DNA of 64,000 nucleotides from Isoetes taiwanensis (GCA_021234155.1 JAJEKV010000028.1:15439976-15503975), one strand, 5' to 3'; counted from the stretch's first letter, positions 45,931-57,485 are shown. A program made the numbers and translations. Notes: a model not told the origin generated them from the sequence alone.

Positions 45931-47820
45931 AGTGAGCTCGCCAAAATTTAGGCTTCCCAAGCAGAAATTTTGATGGCAAGGGCGTAATCACCTGGTGTTG
46001 CTTCGGATCCAAGAGATTTTCAAAAGCTTGGCCAGAGAATTGAAGTGGGTGTTATGCTTCATTCCTAAATTTGGGAAAACGAGACACCCCAGCACAGTTT
46101 ACATCCTTGATTTTTGTAGATTATTGTAAAACCTTGAGATGAACTCAGCAAACTTCCGCTTCCTTGAAACCATTCCATCGAACCAACTGCTGGCAGCCGA
46201 AATATATAGGAGCATCGGGCAGCTCCTTAAATTGCTCGGAATCTCTCATCAATGCCAAATATTTCAAGATTGGCCCCAGTTATGACCTCGGGGCGTGTAC
46301 TACCTGCCTAGCATAGCAGGTCCGCAGGGTCGCAATCTTTCCATAGATCCGGGCAATCCTTCCAGCCAATTTCAGAAGCCGTCACTCCCTTTTTTTTTTT
46401 TTTTTTTTTTTTTCAAAGACACGTGTCTCTCTCAGGTTTTTTTTGCATCAAAGAAAATAGAAAGAAGCAAAAAAGGAACATGCTTTATATATGAGTGATG
46501 AGTGATAGTTGACAACACTAATATTTTATATTAAGATACAAAACTTTTGAGTCTTTTCTAAATAGCATATGCGTGATGAAATTAAACAATAATTGCAAGG
46601 CAAAACTCGAGGAGAATAGTGAAGAGAGATATTACTACGGCTTTATGCTTTATGCTAGTTGCATCGCTCTTCTCTGCTTAAAAAAGAAGAAATCAACGTT
46701 AGAAACATATAACTACCAAAATTATGTAATGAAATTTTTTATACGACTTCTAATACTAGGGAACATCAAACTTCTCGTTCGGTATTTGTACAAAGATGAT
46801 GTATTTACGGTCATGCATTATGGAAACTTGAGTGTGTGGTCCATGACATAGATTACCTCGGTATCCTCTTAATAATTTTCTCATTCATAGCAGCTAACTA
46901 TATCAATGCAAAGGTAATACGCTGCACTAGGTTTCTATAATTTTAGAACTTCAATAAAAAATTCTAAACCACGTTGCTGCATGTTTGCTTTCATTCAATA
47001 CATATTGCTCCATGTTTCATTAGTGAAAGGGACAGGATGCAAAATGCAAGGATAACTATAATTTTGATTGAGGAGGTTTGTACATTACATTTATCAATGT
47101 TGTGAATCTTTTAAACTCAATTCATTTGCTACAATTTCGCTCAAAGAATTCTACAAGGTGGCATTGATAGTCTTACCTTGAACGGAAATAATTGACCCAA
47201 TAGCACCGAGCCAAATATGGATTGAAATGCCCTTGGAGTGAAGCCGAGCTACACATGGGAATTCTGGTCCCAAACTATGTAATAAGCCATTAAATGTGCA
47301 ATTGCCTCTGAGTATCCTAGAGGAGAATAAAAGTCCCTCTAGAATCCCCCAATTCAAGGTAAGACTATCCCACACTGAGATTTTGCAACTTTGCACTATT
47401 TGGATTATATGACCTAATCCCTATTTCCTACTTGTACCTTTGCTTGGTCAATTAAACCCACATACCTTTACCTAATGCAAGAGACCTTGGCTCACAAAGA
47501 GAGGAGATGAATGTTAAAGAGGAGAGTTAGGGATTCTTCACTTCCAATATAGGCACCAACTATCTTTTGTCAGATTTAAGTATAGAGTTGTTAGTTATGT
47601 AAGTTGTTAGTTATCTATATGGTTATGTGTACATTGGTTCTTAGGGTTAGACCAAAATCTCATATGTGATATGTGTGCATTAGTTCTTAGGCCTTATTTT
47701 GAAGCTGGAATTAAGTAATAGCAGCTGGATCTAGAATTCTAGGATAAGCCTTTAAGAGTATGGCATGTATTGGATCCCCTAGACAATGAGATTTCTTTTT
47801 GTTAGTTTTGATAATTAGGA
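45931..47820. other. Intergenic DNA, no gene recognised; T tract at 46388-46412
   Basis: A pure T run of about 24 bases lies at 46388-46412. Small AT-rich frames (for example 46573-46851) show no motif. A - strand frame at 47396-47151 ends at a plausible GTAAGA donor but has no recognisable domain. It cannot be tied to the malectin-like exons. Confidence 0.4.
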
Positions 47821-47832
47821 ATGGTTGATGGG

Positions 47833-47930
47833 AAGGCTAACAAGGAGCCTATTCCTGGCCTGGCAGGGGAGCAGCTGCTGCAGGTAGCCTGCTCCCCTGC
47901 CAGGCCAGGAATAGGCGACTTGTTCGCCTT
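47833..47930. repeat. Long hairpin with 42-bp arms, inner 28 bp perfect
   Basis: The segment 47847-47874 (gcctattcctggcctggcag...) is a perfect reverse complement of 47889-47916, with a 14-base loop. Pairing extends outwards to 47833/47930 with three mismatches. The stem is GC-rich in an AT-rich setting, and it lies about 200 bp beyond the last recognised malectin-like exon. It could be a foldback insertion, an inverted-duplicated hairpin locus or a small-RNA precursor. Confidence 0.9.
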
Positions 47931-48135
47931 CCACGACGTCAAGCAAAGAACAGCGATGAAGAAAAGAACAGCGATGAAGATGCAACTACCGGATCTGGCA
48001 GGTTGCCTCAAGAATGATGAGCCATTTGCTATTCTTGAAAAGAATGGCAGCCACATGGCAGCTTTGCATTGGATCATAGCCAAGAATGCACACCTACTTT
48101 GCTTGACGTAAAAGAGAAAAGAGCTTGTGACTTAC

Positions 48136-49584
48136 TTGGAGGAGGAGATGACGAAGTTGGGGAAGTAGAATTGATAGAGCTTCCAACACTGTAGACCTCA
48201 ACCGCACTTAACACAGGCGCTAATGTTGAATTGGAAGTAGGAAGAATCGATACATCTAATATCTGAGATGATCCTTCCTCTCCATATGGAACCCAGGCTG
48301 TGTAAAATGCAGCGCTCTGTTTCTCCAGCACTGTAGAATCGTTTAGGCTGTACCCATTCAGTTTCACAAACACAGTGAACATGCATATATCTTTGGAACT
48401 CCTTGATGATCTGAAATCTGAGAAGTATAGATTTATGTAGTATGTTGATTGAGAAGACCCCAAATCGAGACTATAATTTAGCGCAGATTTATCACTTGCT
48501 CCTTCGAATCCTGTTTCTAAGACTTTTATTGGAGGATCATCTCCTATTCCTCCCAATGCAATCTTTACTTTGTTTGCTGAGAAGGTTACAGCGGTGGTTT
48601 TGGCTGGTGGATTTGGCTGGGCATACCAGATCCGATCATATGGATCATCTGAGTATCTGCAAAAACAGGGGAAAAATTTCAAGTTCCATAGAAGATTGAA
48701 AATTCAGAGCTTGTTAGAACTGAAAAAAACGTACAGAAAAGATGAAAACCCAAATCAGAAACCGCAAAAAACCCAAAACAGAGAACTATTAAAATGAGAA
48801 GTGCAGAAATTCTTTCTTAGGTAAAAAACCTTTACCTCACGTTAGATTGTGCACCCAGATCCTGCCGATATTTCAAATATAAAGGATTATTTCCAGTCTC
48901 ATTATAGGAATAATTCCCTGCAGGAAGGAGTCTTGATTCTAGAGCAGAAATGAAGGGCACATTAGATGGATTAGAGCTGCTAAGACACACGCTAATATTG
49001 CTTCCTTGAGAGCTGACAATTGCTTCATAAACAGAGTAGCTGCTACTATTTTCCTGCAGACTGCCAGACACATTTTGCCAAAAAACCCCGTCGATTTGGA
49101 GCTCGAAAGAGGGCCACAAAGATTTGTTATCATAATTGCCGTAGTAAAAGGATGCCCTCAATAGATGCCTTCTGTTTACGGTAGCATTTAGAGTATAACA
49201 ATGCGATCCATTGGCTGTGAAATATCGCAGAGTTTTTAAATATTTAGGAAGGGATGAATCCTTGAGAGTTGCATTCGTTCCTGATGATATTAAGCCCTCA
49301 TCTGATATCCAAGAAATGCCCTTTTCTTTGTAGCTGCTACTGCCGCCACAATCAAGGCTTGTGAATCCTAAAATCGGCCAAAAAAATGTTGAAAGGAAAT
49401 CTCGGATCATATATTGAAGATCATTTTAGGGTAGCCTAATGCAGCAGAGTTGAAACTTTTAACATATTTAGCTACATTGCAAAGGAAAAAGGGAAGACAG
49501 AAACAGAGACATACCTTCTTGCGAGAAAACTAAGAGAAAGAAGGCGCAGAGAGTGAGGAGGAGGAGCTGGAGGGATGCCGCCAT
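48136..49584 (-). CDS. Malectin-like domain receptor N-terminus, three exons
   Basis: Exon 1 (49584-49515) encodes a clean signal peptide, MAASLQLLLLTLCAFFLLVF followed by SQE, with a GTATGT donor. Exon 2 (49367-48836) follows a TTTTAG acceptor and encodes FTSLDCGG, YLKTLRYFTANGSHCYTLN, LLRASFYYGNYDN, FELQIDGVFWQNV, NISVCL and PFISALESRLLPAGNY, with a GTAAAG donor. Exon 3 (48656-48136) follows TTGCAG and encodes YSDDPYDRIWYAQPN, YYINLYFSDF and FTVFVKLNGYSLND, then a Ser/Pro linker (STSPTSSSPPPS) before a GTAAGT donor. All junctions keep frame, giving about 374 codons. This is the complete extracellular malectin-like domain of plant receptor kinases or RLP4-type proteins, secreted and probably binding cell-wall carbohydrate or peptide. 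Many N-x-S/T glycosylation sites fit. No LRR, membrane or kinase exon was found downstream in the window, so the gene is truncated or has a very long intron. Confidence 0.85.
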
Positions 49585-50158
49585 AGCCAGAGCTTCAAGA
49601 AATGCTCTGTTTTTGCATTATTCAAGAGTCGAGTTTGACAGCAGGATATTTAATTTTGTAGGCAAGATTGCAAAGACTTTCAACACTCTTTTGCAGTAAC
49701 ACATGGTGGATGACATAAGCTATTCCCACTATGCTATTTTGCCAGCTAACAACATTATCCACAATGCTAAACTAATCTAATAAACAAAAGTTACTCTAAG
49801 CCTTGACATTTAGAGTGGAACGTTTGGTTCTTGCGTTCAAATGTGATATGAATAAATGCAGGACCTCACAATCAACCAAGAGAAAATGCGTTCTTTATTT
49901 ATAAATTACCATCTTTTATAATCCCAATGGCACTTGGAAATCTCACTCGACTTCTAGTACTACATGTTGCTAATATCCTTAACAACGTGATCCTCACATT
50001 TATAGGCTGAGATCAGATCTCAGCCGCTGGATCAAATTCTGTTATCAGTTATAACACATTATCAACTATAACACACTAGGATGTTATGCCATCGCAGCTG
50101 TTGCAGAGCCCGCATCCTTTTTCGGATCTGAAATAAACACTTGGATCACGTTGTTAAG
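49585..50158. promoter_or_regulatory. Upstream region of the malectin-like gene
   Basis: This 570-bp AT-rich interval precedes the start codon of the - strand malectin-like gene and should hold its promoter and 5' UTR. I see no unambiguous TATA box at a fixed distance. No ORF was seen. Confidence 0.3.
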
Positions 50159-50318
50159 GCGGATAACCCCCTGATCCCTTGGGTATTATGCAAAAAAAAT
50201 TGAGGGCCATTTTATGTATGGCCAAAATGTCTCGGGCCTCCGCCCTCGACATTTTGGCCATACACAAAATGGCCCTCAATTTTTTTTTTGCATAATACCC
50301 TCGGTCAGGGCGTTATCC
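50159..50318. mobile_element. Foldback/MITE-like inverted repeat, 160 bp
   Basis: Arms of about 78 bp (50159-50236 and 50241-50318) are near-perfect reverse complements around a 4-base centre. They share ggtattatgcaaaaaaaa, ttgagggccattttatgtat and ggccaaaatgtc. There is no coding capacity. Near-terminal 'ggataac'/'gttatcc' words mark the ends, and the target duplication is unclear. Confidence 0.85.
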
Positions 50319-51377
50319 CTCTCATGTCTGTTAAGTCGTAAATTGTATTGATCAAGCCATTTAGGTTCCCAGGCCTTTATGGCAAAAGTATACAAGACTG
50401 GTATGCACTCACTCTAGAGCATTAGTAGATTCATACTCTTCCATAAGATTGAATGGACCAATCATGTCTTCTCTTTCTTTCTACACTTCCCTAACATATG
50501 AACTCAATCTAGGAGCAGGAAGATCAAACAATTCCTTCAAGGTACACATGTGAAATCCATGCTTGGCTCTCATATATTCATAGGGTTAGCATTCTAGTAG
50601 AGCATGTTTTTCTGTCTGCAGCTTTGGGTCCAAAGAACCAAGAAAAAATCTCTTTTCTTGAACTAACCCATGCATTCTATCGGTCTCGATATGTGAAGTA
50701 TGAGATGACAATCTTAGCTGATCAGTATAAATCCTTAGGTCATTTATTTCTTCTAAGTAAAATCTTTTCGTCTGGATTTAGCTGCCACATTTTTTAACGG
50801 CTATACCTCTTACCTGTTCAAGGACCTCCTTAAACTTTGTTGATGTTGGCCATATCCCATGTCCAAGCCATATAGCTTCTCATCTTCTTATCTTGACTGT
50901 TTTAATGCTAACCTAGGACATCTATCCGAAACCATAGCAAAAGCCCTATCCATGTTGATGATGGTTCTGCAAAGCACCTCTGCTTCCAGGGCAGTAAACC
51001 TGCCAGCAAGGAACATGCAATCTGATGTCTAAGATTTCACATTGAATTCCTAGAAAAAAAAATCGCTTTTGAATTTTTTCAATCTCTTGCCAACATTTTT
51101 TGGAGAGACCAGGCTCTTCATGTTGGCCTGCCATATAATATTACCGACTAAATCTAGTTTTGCTCCAAGTCCATCAAGTCTAGCTAACACCCTTCCAAAT
51201 CATCTCTAAAAAGATCGAAAAGTGCCAGGAAACAAGAACATCCTAGTTTAACCCCAATAGTATTATCTATGCAATTAGGCTATGCAATTAGGCTTTATAA
51301 AGGAAAGGAGAGTTCAACCATGACTGTGTTGTAGAGACAAGTAACTACTTGTCTAAGTTTCATGGTTCTTATGTCTA
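50319..51377. other. Intergenic DNA with a possible coding trace on -
   Basis: No repeat dominates here. Near 51000-50900 on - a piece reads LEAEVLCRTIINMDRAFAMV followed by SDRCPRLALKQS and a stop. It looks exon-like but I cannot match it to a family, so I do not call a gene. Confidence 0.35.
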
Positions 51378-52780
51378 TAAAGAAAGAAAGAAAGAAAGAA
51401 TGAATGATTTTTATCGTCCACTGAGACCAATCGGCCTATGGGGAAGGAGCGTAGCAAACTTATTACTGTCCGGGTTAAAAAAGCCCCCGTCCCGAAGGGT
51501 TTTCGAGGGAAAAACCGTGGCAGTATTAAGGAATGCTGTCAAACTGTACAAGTATACATCATCATGAAATACATGTATATATACATGTCAAGTGTGTGCC
51601 CGAGGACATAGCTGATCTCGCATGTCCATAACCTCTTGAAGGTATGATCCCAGCACCCGCACGGAAGCCATGCTTAATGTCACATGTAGCGGCTGGCCAG
51701 ACCTACCTAACTCAGCATAGCGCATCCGGATTTGATCATATGCTGGGCAGCTTTGAAGGGTATGATATTCATCCTCAATGACTCCCATTTGGCAGCATTG
51801 ACAGAGCCTATCCTGGCATGGCTCACTAATCCATCTGCCCGTCTCAATTCGAAGATAGTGTGCCCCTGTGTGAATGGAGGCAATGAGTCTGTGCCTTTTC
51901 ATAGGGTAGTGGGTACGCAGGTAGCATTGCAGGCCTCGTTCCAATGTGGGATTTATGTGGCGCTGGTAGTGTGCTGTCTTGACCTGTTCAAGGGCACTGG
52001 CATCCCAAAGCTTGCTGAGGAAGCAAGCGTCAAGATATTGCCTCAAGCTATGGCGATATGTCTCTATTTGCACATGTATGCACCTGTGCTCCTGCACATT
52101 CCATCTAGCCAACCATTGAGCTCTCTTTTCCCTCAGCAGGCCTTGAGGCGCTGCGGCTCCATTCCTATGATATAAGCAAGGTTAGGGAGACAAGCATCGT
52201 CCATATTGATCACCTTCTGAAAATAGACAATGTGGCGATCAAGGGCCACCCTCTGAAGAGGCAAGAATCCCGTCTCCTGCAGTAGAATTTGATATGGGAC
52301 TGTTTGCTCATACCAAGAAGGCTTTCTGCACCTGCTCCAAGTCATTCCAGGTAGCGAGGGATACTACTGGGCTCTATACTTCAACCCCATATAAAAGGAC
52401 AGGCTCCACTAAGACCTTGAACAGGTGTGACTAATGGGCCCAATCATACAACTCTGCTCTATGACTATTATTTTGCATTGCATATAGTGCCTTCCAGCCC
52501 GCCGTCACTCGTAGCCGTATGGATGTGTCCCAGTGCATAGTAGAAGGAAACTTCACTCCCAAATATTTGTATGTGGATGCCACTTCCACATTCTGCCCTC
52601 GGTAACTGAAGGAGGGGATCCTCGGCTGATGTGAGGATGATATGAGAACCACCTTATTCTTGGCTAGGTTAACGTGCATATCAGTCGCTTGGCTGAATGT
52701 GTCCCGGGCATCGAGATGTCATTGAATGTCTGCTGCTGTGTAAGCTAGATGGTTAGTATCCTCATGATCATGCTCAAACA
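51378..52780 (-). mobile_element. 5'-truncated LINE (family A) on -, (TTTC)n tail
   Basis: Reading - from about 52780: DARDTFSQATDMHVNLAKNK and VASTYKYLGVKFPSTMHWDT (RT thumb region, 52679-52431), then FLPLQRVALDRHIVYFQKVI (52345-52133), then an uninterrupted 174-codon frame (52112-51588) with LIASIHTGAHYLRIETGRW, LCQCCQ...EYHTLQSC (C-x2-C ... H-x4-C) and VMDMRDQLCP. The 3' UTR carries 'ggccgattggtctcagtgga' (complement of about 51417-51436) and a TTTC-type tail seen as aaagaaagaaagaaagaa at 51381-51400. Frameshifts separate the RT pieces. Confidence 0.85.
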
Positions 52781-53271
52781 TTAAGACTATTGAAATTAAT
52801 GCAGATATATGGCTTCTAATTCTCCCACATTAAGTATTTCTTTCACACTCTGAAACCTATTCAATCTTAGTTACTTGTAAGTAATTACCAAGAGCTTATA
52901 AATTATCACAATCTTTATATATTTATTATGTTCAGATGGTCATTGTATTCTTGAACTGATAGCTATAATGTTAAGATGGCCAATGTATTCTTGAACTGAT
53001 ACCTGTGTTATATATATAGATTCGATGCAAATCTCGATCTATATGGCTTGCAAATTCACCGCAATTATGAGATATTGTCATTAGCTCCCACTCCTTATGT
53101 TCCAATTGTAGATTGATATGGTTCTTATGTCATTAAAGGAAATGGTTCCAACTTTGTATACTAAACAGACCTTATGTTTAATGGTAAGTAAATGACACAT
53201 AATATACAAATGGACTATAGATGACCATATAAAAACAAGGGATATCTCTGTACTTTTTGTTCTCCATAGAT

Positions 53272-53360
53272 GGTAAAACTTATCCTATCATATTCTATTC
53301 TATTCTAAAATTATTCTATCATATTCTATTTAGTATATTGTTCTATTTAGTATATTGTTC
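53272..53360 (+). repeat. (ATTCT)-type microsatellite tract
   Basis: Imperfect attctattctattcta and 'ctatttagtatattgttcta' repeats follow a degraded 'ccatagatggtaaaa' word. This resembles the tail end of a decayed family A LINE. Confidence 0.6.
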
Positions 53361-53372
53361 GAGGCAGGGGTT

Positions 53373-53514
53373 TTTTAATCCTAGTAGTAACGATTGTACT
53401 AGCCCATTGTATGGTCCCATGACAACAAGTTTGGCAACAAGCTTTTTAATTCTAGTAGTAACGATTGTACTAGCCCATTGTATGGGTCCCATGACAACAA
53501 GTTTGGCAACAAGC
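53373..53514 (+). repeat. Tandem dimer, about 71 bp
   Basis: Two units (53373-53442 and 53443-53514) are nearly identical. Both contain 'ctagtagtaacgattgtact', 'agcccattgtatgg' and 'acaacaagtttggcaacaag'. The text resembles the LINE family A 3' UTR (ttttttaa...gggtcccat). Confidence 0.85.
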
Positions 53515-53533
53515 AGAGGCTGTCACATTTAAG

Positions 53534-53600
53534 GGTTTGAACGGGACTTGAACCCACTACCTCTGGAGTGGTAGCTATGCATCCTAACCAAAAAGGCCAC
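53534..53600 (-). mobile_element. tRNA-like SINE head
   Basis: On - the order is a D-arm-like TGGCCTTTTTGGTTAGGATG, an anticodon-arm-like CTACC...GGTAG stem, then a T arm GGGTTCAAGTCCC that contains a good box B (GGTTCAAGTCC). The acceptor stem does not pair and there is no discriminator or terminator pattern, so this is a tRNA-derived SINE head or tRNA pseudogene rather than a working tRNA. Confidence 0.5.
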
Positions 53601-53839
53601 GATGATTTGGATGAAACCGAATCATACGCCCCAGACCTGATGGTTAATCGTCACAGAGGCGTCCACAAATACATTCAACAAGAAGTACAAAATCACAAAA
53701 TCTTTTTTGCAATAAGTTCTCTTTCCACTCAAAGCTAGCATACCATAGTTATTCAAGCACTAGACTGTTTCCTTTCTATGGTGATCTGTCATATACTGCA
53801 AATGACCTTATTAAAAACTCGATGCCTCAAATGAGAGGG

Positions 53840-54945
53840 ACATAATTATGTCAGGAATGTTTGGCACTATGTACAGACTTTGTAATGGATGATGGGAGCA
53901 TGTTTGTTGCTAATAGGATTGGCAAGGGCGGTGCATGTACAAACATCGATTTGAAAGAAAAGTGGAAATTTTTTGAAATTTTTGGCTACATAAAGCATCA
54001 CAATCTGGTTAACTTAAGAGGGTACTGCGATTCACTTTTTTCAAGATTGCTGGTTTATGACTTCTTTTGACTCACTTGCATTGTAGCTCCATAAGCTATA
54101 AACTGAATGCTCTTCTAGATAACAAACTTGCAGGATAACCATCTTTGAATTGGTCACGCCGACTACGAGCTGTTGTTGGAGCAGCAAGGGGATTATTATA
54201 TTTGCTCCATGATTGTTGTTCACAAAGAATTGCGCATTGTCACTATGATATAAAGTCAAGCAATATTCTTTGTCTTCGACAATTTATGCCTACATGTTTT
54301 TTTACTTTGGACTAGCCAAAATACTAGAAGATTATGATTCTCATGTTACAACCATTGTTCTTGAACTTTTGGATCCCTTGCACTGGTAGGTAAATAAGTC
54401 TGCTTTCATATTTGTCTACTAATATTTGTCATTAACTTTGCAATTTGTGACAAAATACATGCAGTGGTAGAGTAACTAAAGAGGGTGAAATGTATAGCTA
54501 TAAGAGTAGTTTTGCTAGAGCTTCGTAATGGAAGAAGAACGATGGATCTTTCATTTGTGGCGAGTGGACTAAATATAATTGGGTAGGTAAGATTTAAGAG
54601 TAGCTCTCTGATTAAATTAAAGCAAGTTTTTTTTTAGGGATTTTTCTGTAATTAATCAAATGGAGATATCTTTTTGATGTGTACTAAATATTAGAATATG
54701 TGTGCAGATAAACAAATTGATGAAGCAAAACAAGCAAAAAGAGATATTTGATCTAGAATGTGAGGATTGTACCATAGAGAGCATGGAGGCAATGTTCCAA
54801 GTTACGGCATTGTGCATATAGAGAGCATGGAAGCAACGCTCCAAGTTGCTGCACTGTGCATAATTCTAGTGCCAGAAGATCGACTTTCAATGGAAGATGT
54901 TGAAGATGCTAGACAGAGAGATCATGCTGCCTTGCTAGAGTGATT
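53840..54945 (+). pseudogene. FEI-like LRR receptor kinase pseudogene (kinase domain)
   Basis: The pieces run in kinase order. First are a Gly-loop trace (GMFGTMYR), [32 protein letters not shown] and RLLVYDFF (53858-54068). Then come [31 protein letters not shown] (HRDIKSSN loop, His-Tyr in place of His-Arg), [17 protein letters not shown] (activation loop), GRVTKEGEMYSYKSSFA (equals GRATEKGDVYSYGVV), DGSFICGEW and KEIFDLECED, ending in PEDRLSMEDVEDARQRD. This matches the FEI1/FEI2 subfamily of plant LRR-RLKs. The lysine of AVKR is lost (VANR), and frameshifts, a lost GTFGYLAPEY segment and stops make it dead. Gaps between pieces may be former introns. Confidence 0.75.
54773..54874 (+). repeat. 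Tandem duplication of about 50 bp inside the kinase pseudogene
   Basis: The words 'atagagagcatgga' and 'ttccaagtt(a/g)c' followed by 'ttgtgcat' occur twice in a row with a few changes. They duplicate the segment that encodes the SMEAMFQVTALCI region of the C-lobe. Confidence 0.75.
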
Positions 54946-55117
54946 ATTATGATTCCAGCTTTGAATGATTTTGAGATATGAATATGTTATTTTGTGTATA
55001 AAAAATCATCGTTTGATCCTTGGGAATCCCAAATCATTCTTTATTCTTTCAGGCTCGCAGCCAAGCTTAACATGGTAGCAAGAAAAACTAAATCTATGAA
55101 AAAATTATGGATTGAGT

Positions 55118-57485
55118 AATATTAGACTGGCACCCCATTACCTTGTTGTCCTCAGTGTACAAGATCTTTGCTAAAGCTTTTGCTCAGAAGCTCTGTGGCG
55201 TGCTTACTAAGTCCATCTCTTCCACATAGTCAGGTTTCTTGCCTCGCCGGTGTATCTTGAATAATGTGGCAGCAGCATATAAGGGTCTCTATTGGGCTAG
55301 AATGCATGGTTATCCCATTGTATACTTGAAGCTGGACTTTATAAAAGCATATGACAGTGTTGACTGGAGTTTCCTGGAGCAGTGCCTCCTACGTCTTGGT
55401 TTGATATCCAGTTCGCAAGAGACGTTATGAAACTTCATTATTCTGTTTATTCTTCAGTTCTTTTTCAAGGGGAACCATCGTCATTTTTTCAGGTGGGACG
55501 TGGGATTCGCCAGGGCTGTCCTTTGGCACCGCTGCTTTTTACAATTGTGGCAGAGATTCTTTCTCAGGTATTCTCTCTTGCAGTGCAGGAAGGCATCTTG
55601 CATGGTCTTCCCATGAATGGTGGGTCGCAGGATATTTATAATTAGTACGCAGATGACACTTTCCTGTTCTTAATGGTTGATGAGCAGAATTTGTAGAATG
55701 CCATTTCCTTGTTGAACAATTTCTCTTTGGGTTCTGGTATCTTTGTGGGATGGCAAAAGTGTACTGCCTTGTGGGCCCTAGACTCTCCAGTGCCGTCTTC
55801 TGTGGTTGCATTTCCATGGAAGGTTCTTCCTCATGGGAAGGCAACTAGGCTTCTGGACATTCCAGTTAATATACATCTTTCATCTGAGACGCGTGGGATG
55901 TTATTATTAAGGGGTTGGAAAGGCATTTGTTCTGGTAGTCCACGGCTATGTTATCCATGGCTGGCCGCGTAACTGTGGCAAAGTCAGTTCTGAGTAATAC
56001 ACATGTCTATATGGCATCCATCTTGTTGGCACCACAGACAAAGATGCAGCTCATTGTTCGTACTGTCAGGAACTTTGTCTGGGGTGGCACTGAAGAAGGA
56101 GCTGATGTTAAAATTAGTTGGGCGAAGTGTGTTATGCCTAAACTTTGTGGGGGCTGGGGATGATTCACTTTCTTCTCCAGAGCAAGGTGTTGATTTCTAA
56201 GTTCATATGGCGGATTCTAAATAATATTGATAATTCCCCAGGACTGCGTCTCATTCACTAGTCTTTATAGATGTGCATTTCCTTTGGCTCTCCATCCATT
56301 AAGGCACTCCTCCCATGGGCATTATTCTATCCACTTTTTCCATATCCTAATGCCTCTCCTTTCCTCAAGGGGTTGTTAGCTGCTTAAGAGACTGTCCGCA
56401 CTTTGTTTCAGTTCCATCCGATGGCCCACACAGATCCTACAGCCAGTTGCTGATGGATCCCTTTGGGTGACAGCCAGGCAGATTGTCCCCTGGTCTCTTC
56501 TGTCCATCCATCGATGCAGCGTCGATGGCAAGCAGCGGGTGTGCTCACAGTATCTGCATGGTATAATGAGACAAGATTGTTGACATGGAATGAGTTCAGA
56601 TTGAAGTTCCTCCTCCTTCGTTGGGATCGTGGCATTTGGGAAAAAGTAGCTGCTACTCTTCCTCCACATCCACAAGACGTGGCTCCCCAGCTCTGGGTGG
56701 TTCATGGCAATGTTAAGGAGGAGCACCTGGTGCACTCGATGTATGTGGTCCTTCTGCATCCTGAAGTGTTGCCTCCATCGCCAATGTGGCCTTTAGTTAT
56801 CCCTGAGCCTCATCGGAAAGCAGTCTGGTGATGGGTATGAGATAAATTGCTCCATCCTAAGCTACCTATCTTTTGGTGGCAGATCATTCATAGATGCGTG
56901 CGGGTAAACACTATTGTTCATAGATTTCGTCCACAAGTCTCTGTGATCTGCCCTCTTTGCATGCAGAGGAATAAGACAATTGAGCACTGCTTTTTCTTGT
57001 GTCATAATGTTCGACTTGCTTGGCAGTGGCTTTTGAGCCTTTTCCATTGTGACTTGAATAGTCAGCAGGTCCTATTGTCAGTCTATCCTAGTTCTTGGGA
57101 CAAGTTTGCAAAGAGGCCTTTCCACTTAGCATCTGCCTGGATCATCTGGTCCATCTGGAAGAGACGAAATCTACTCATCTTCAAGGGACAGGTCTTTTCA
57201 GATACGCAAGTGCTTAGTGATGCTCGTAGTCGCATTGTAAAGGCATATAAGTGTTCTTCCTTAAAGGATGACGTCAAGAGTGTCATGGGAGCGATATCTT
57301 CAGATTCAGACTTACTCATAGCAAACAATAGTGCTCGTGGTGATATGTATTCTCTGCTTTTCTGTGTTATGTATGTGGTGGGTAGTGTTGCTCTAGAGGA
57401 CATCTTCTCCATTAGGTTTTGAGTCCCCCATGTACTCTTTGTATTCTTTTGAGTAATAAAGATCTACGTTCATCAAAAACAAAAA
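55118..57485 (+). mobile_element. 5'-truncated L1-type LINE (family B), RT to 3' end
   Basis: It begins inside RT: DWHPITLLSSVYKIFAKAFA, SGFLPRRCILNNV, YLKLDFIKAYDSVDWSFLE (block A), GRGIRQGCPLAPLLFTIVAE (block B), then YADDTFLFL after a TAG (YADD catalytic box, near 55645). MLSMAGRVTVAKSVLSNTHV and NFVWGG follow. A zf-RVT domain (56847-57422) has PIFWWQIIHRC, CPLCMQRNKTIEHCFFLC and AWIIWSIWKRRNLLIF. The 3' end has an AATAAA (near 57455) and an A-rich tail. Stops and frameshifts interrupt RT, but the zf-RVT frame is open for 191 codons. The family is the same as the nested fragment at 37869-38283. Confidence 0.85.
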
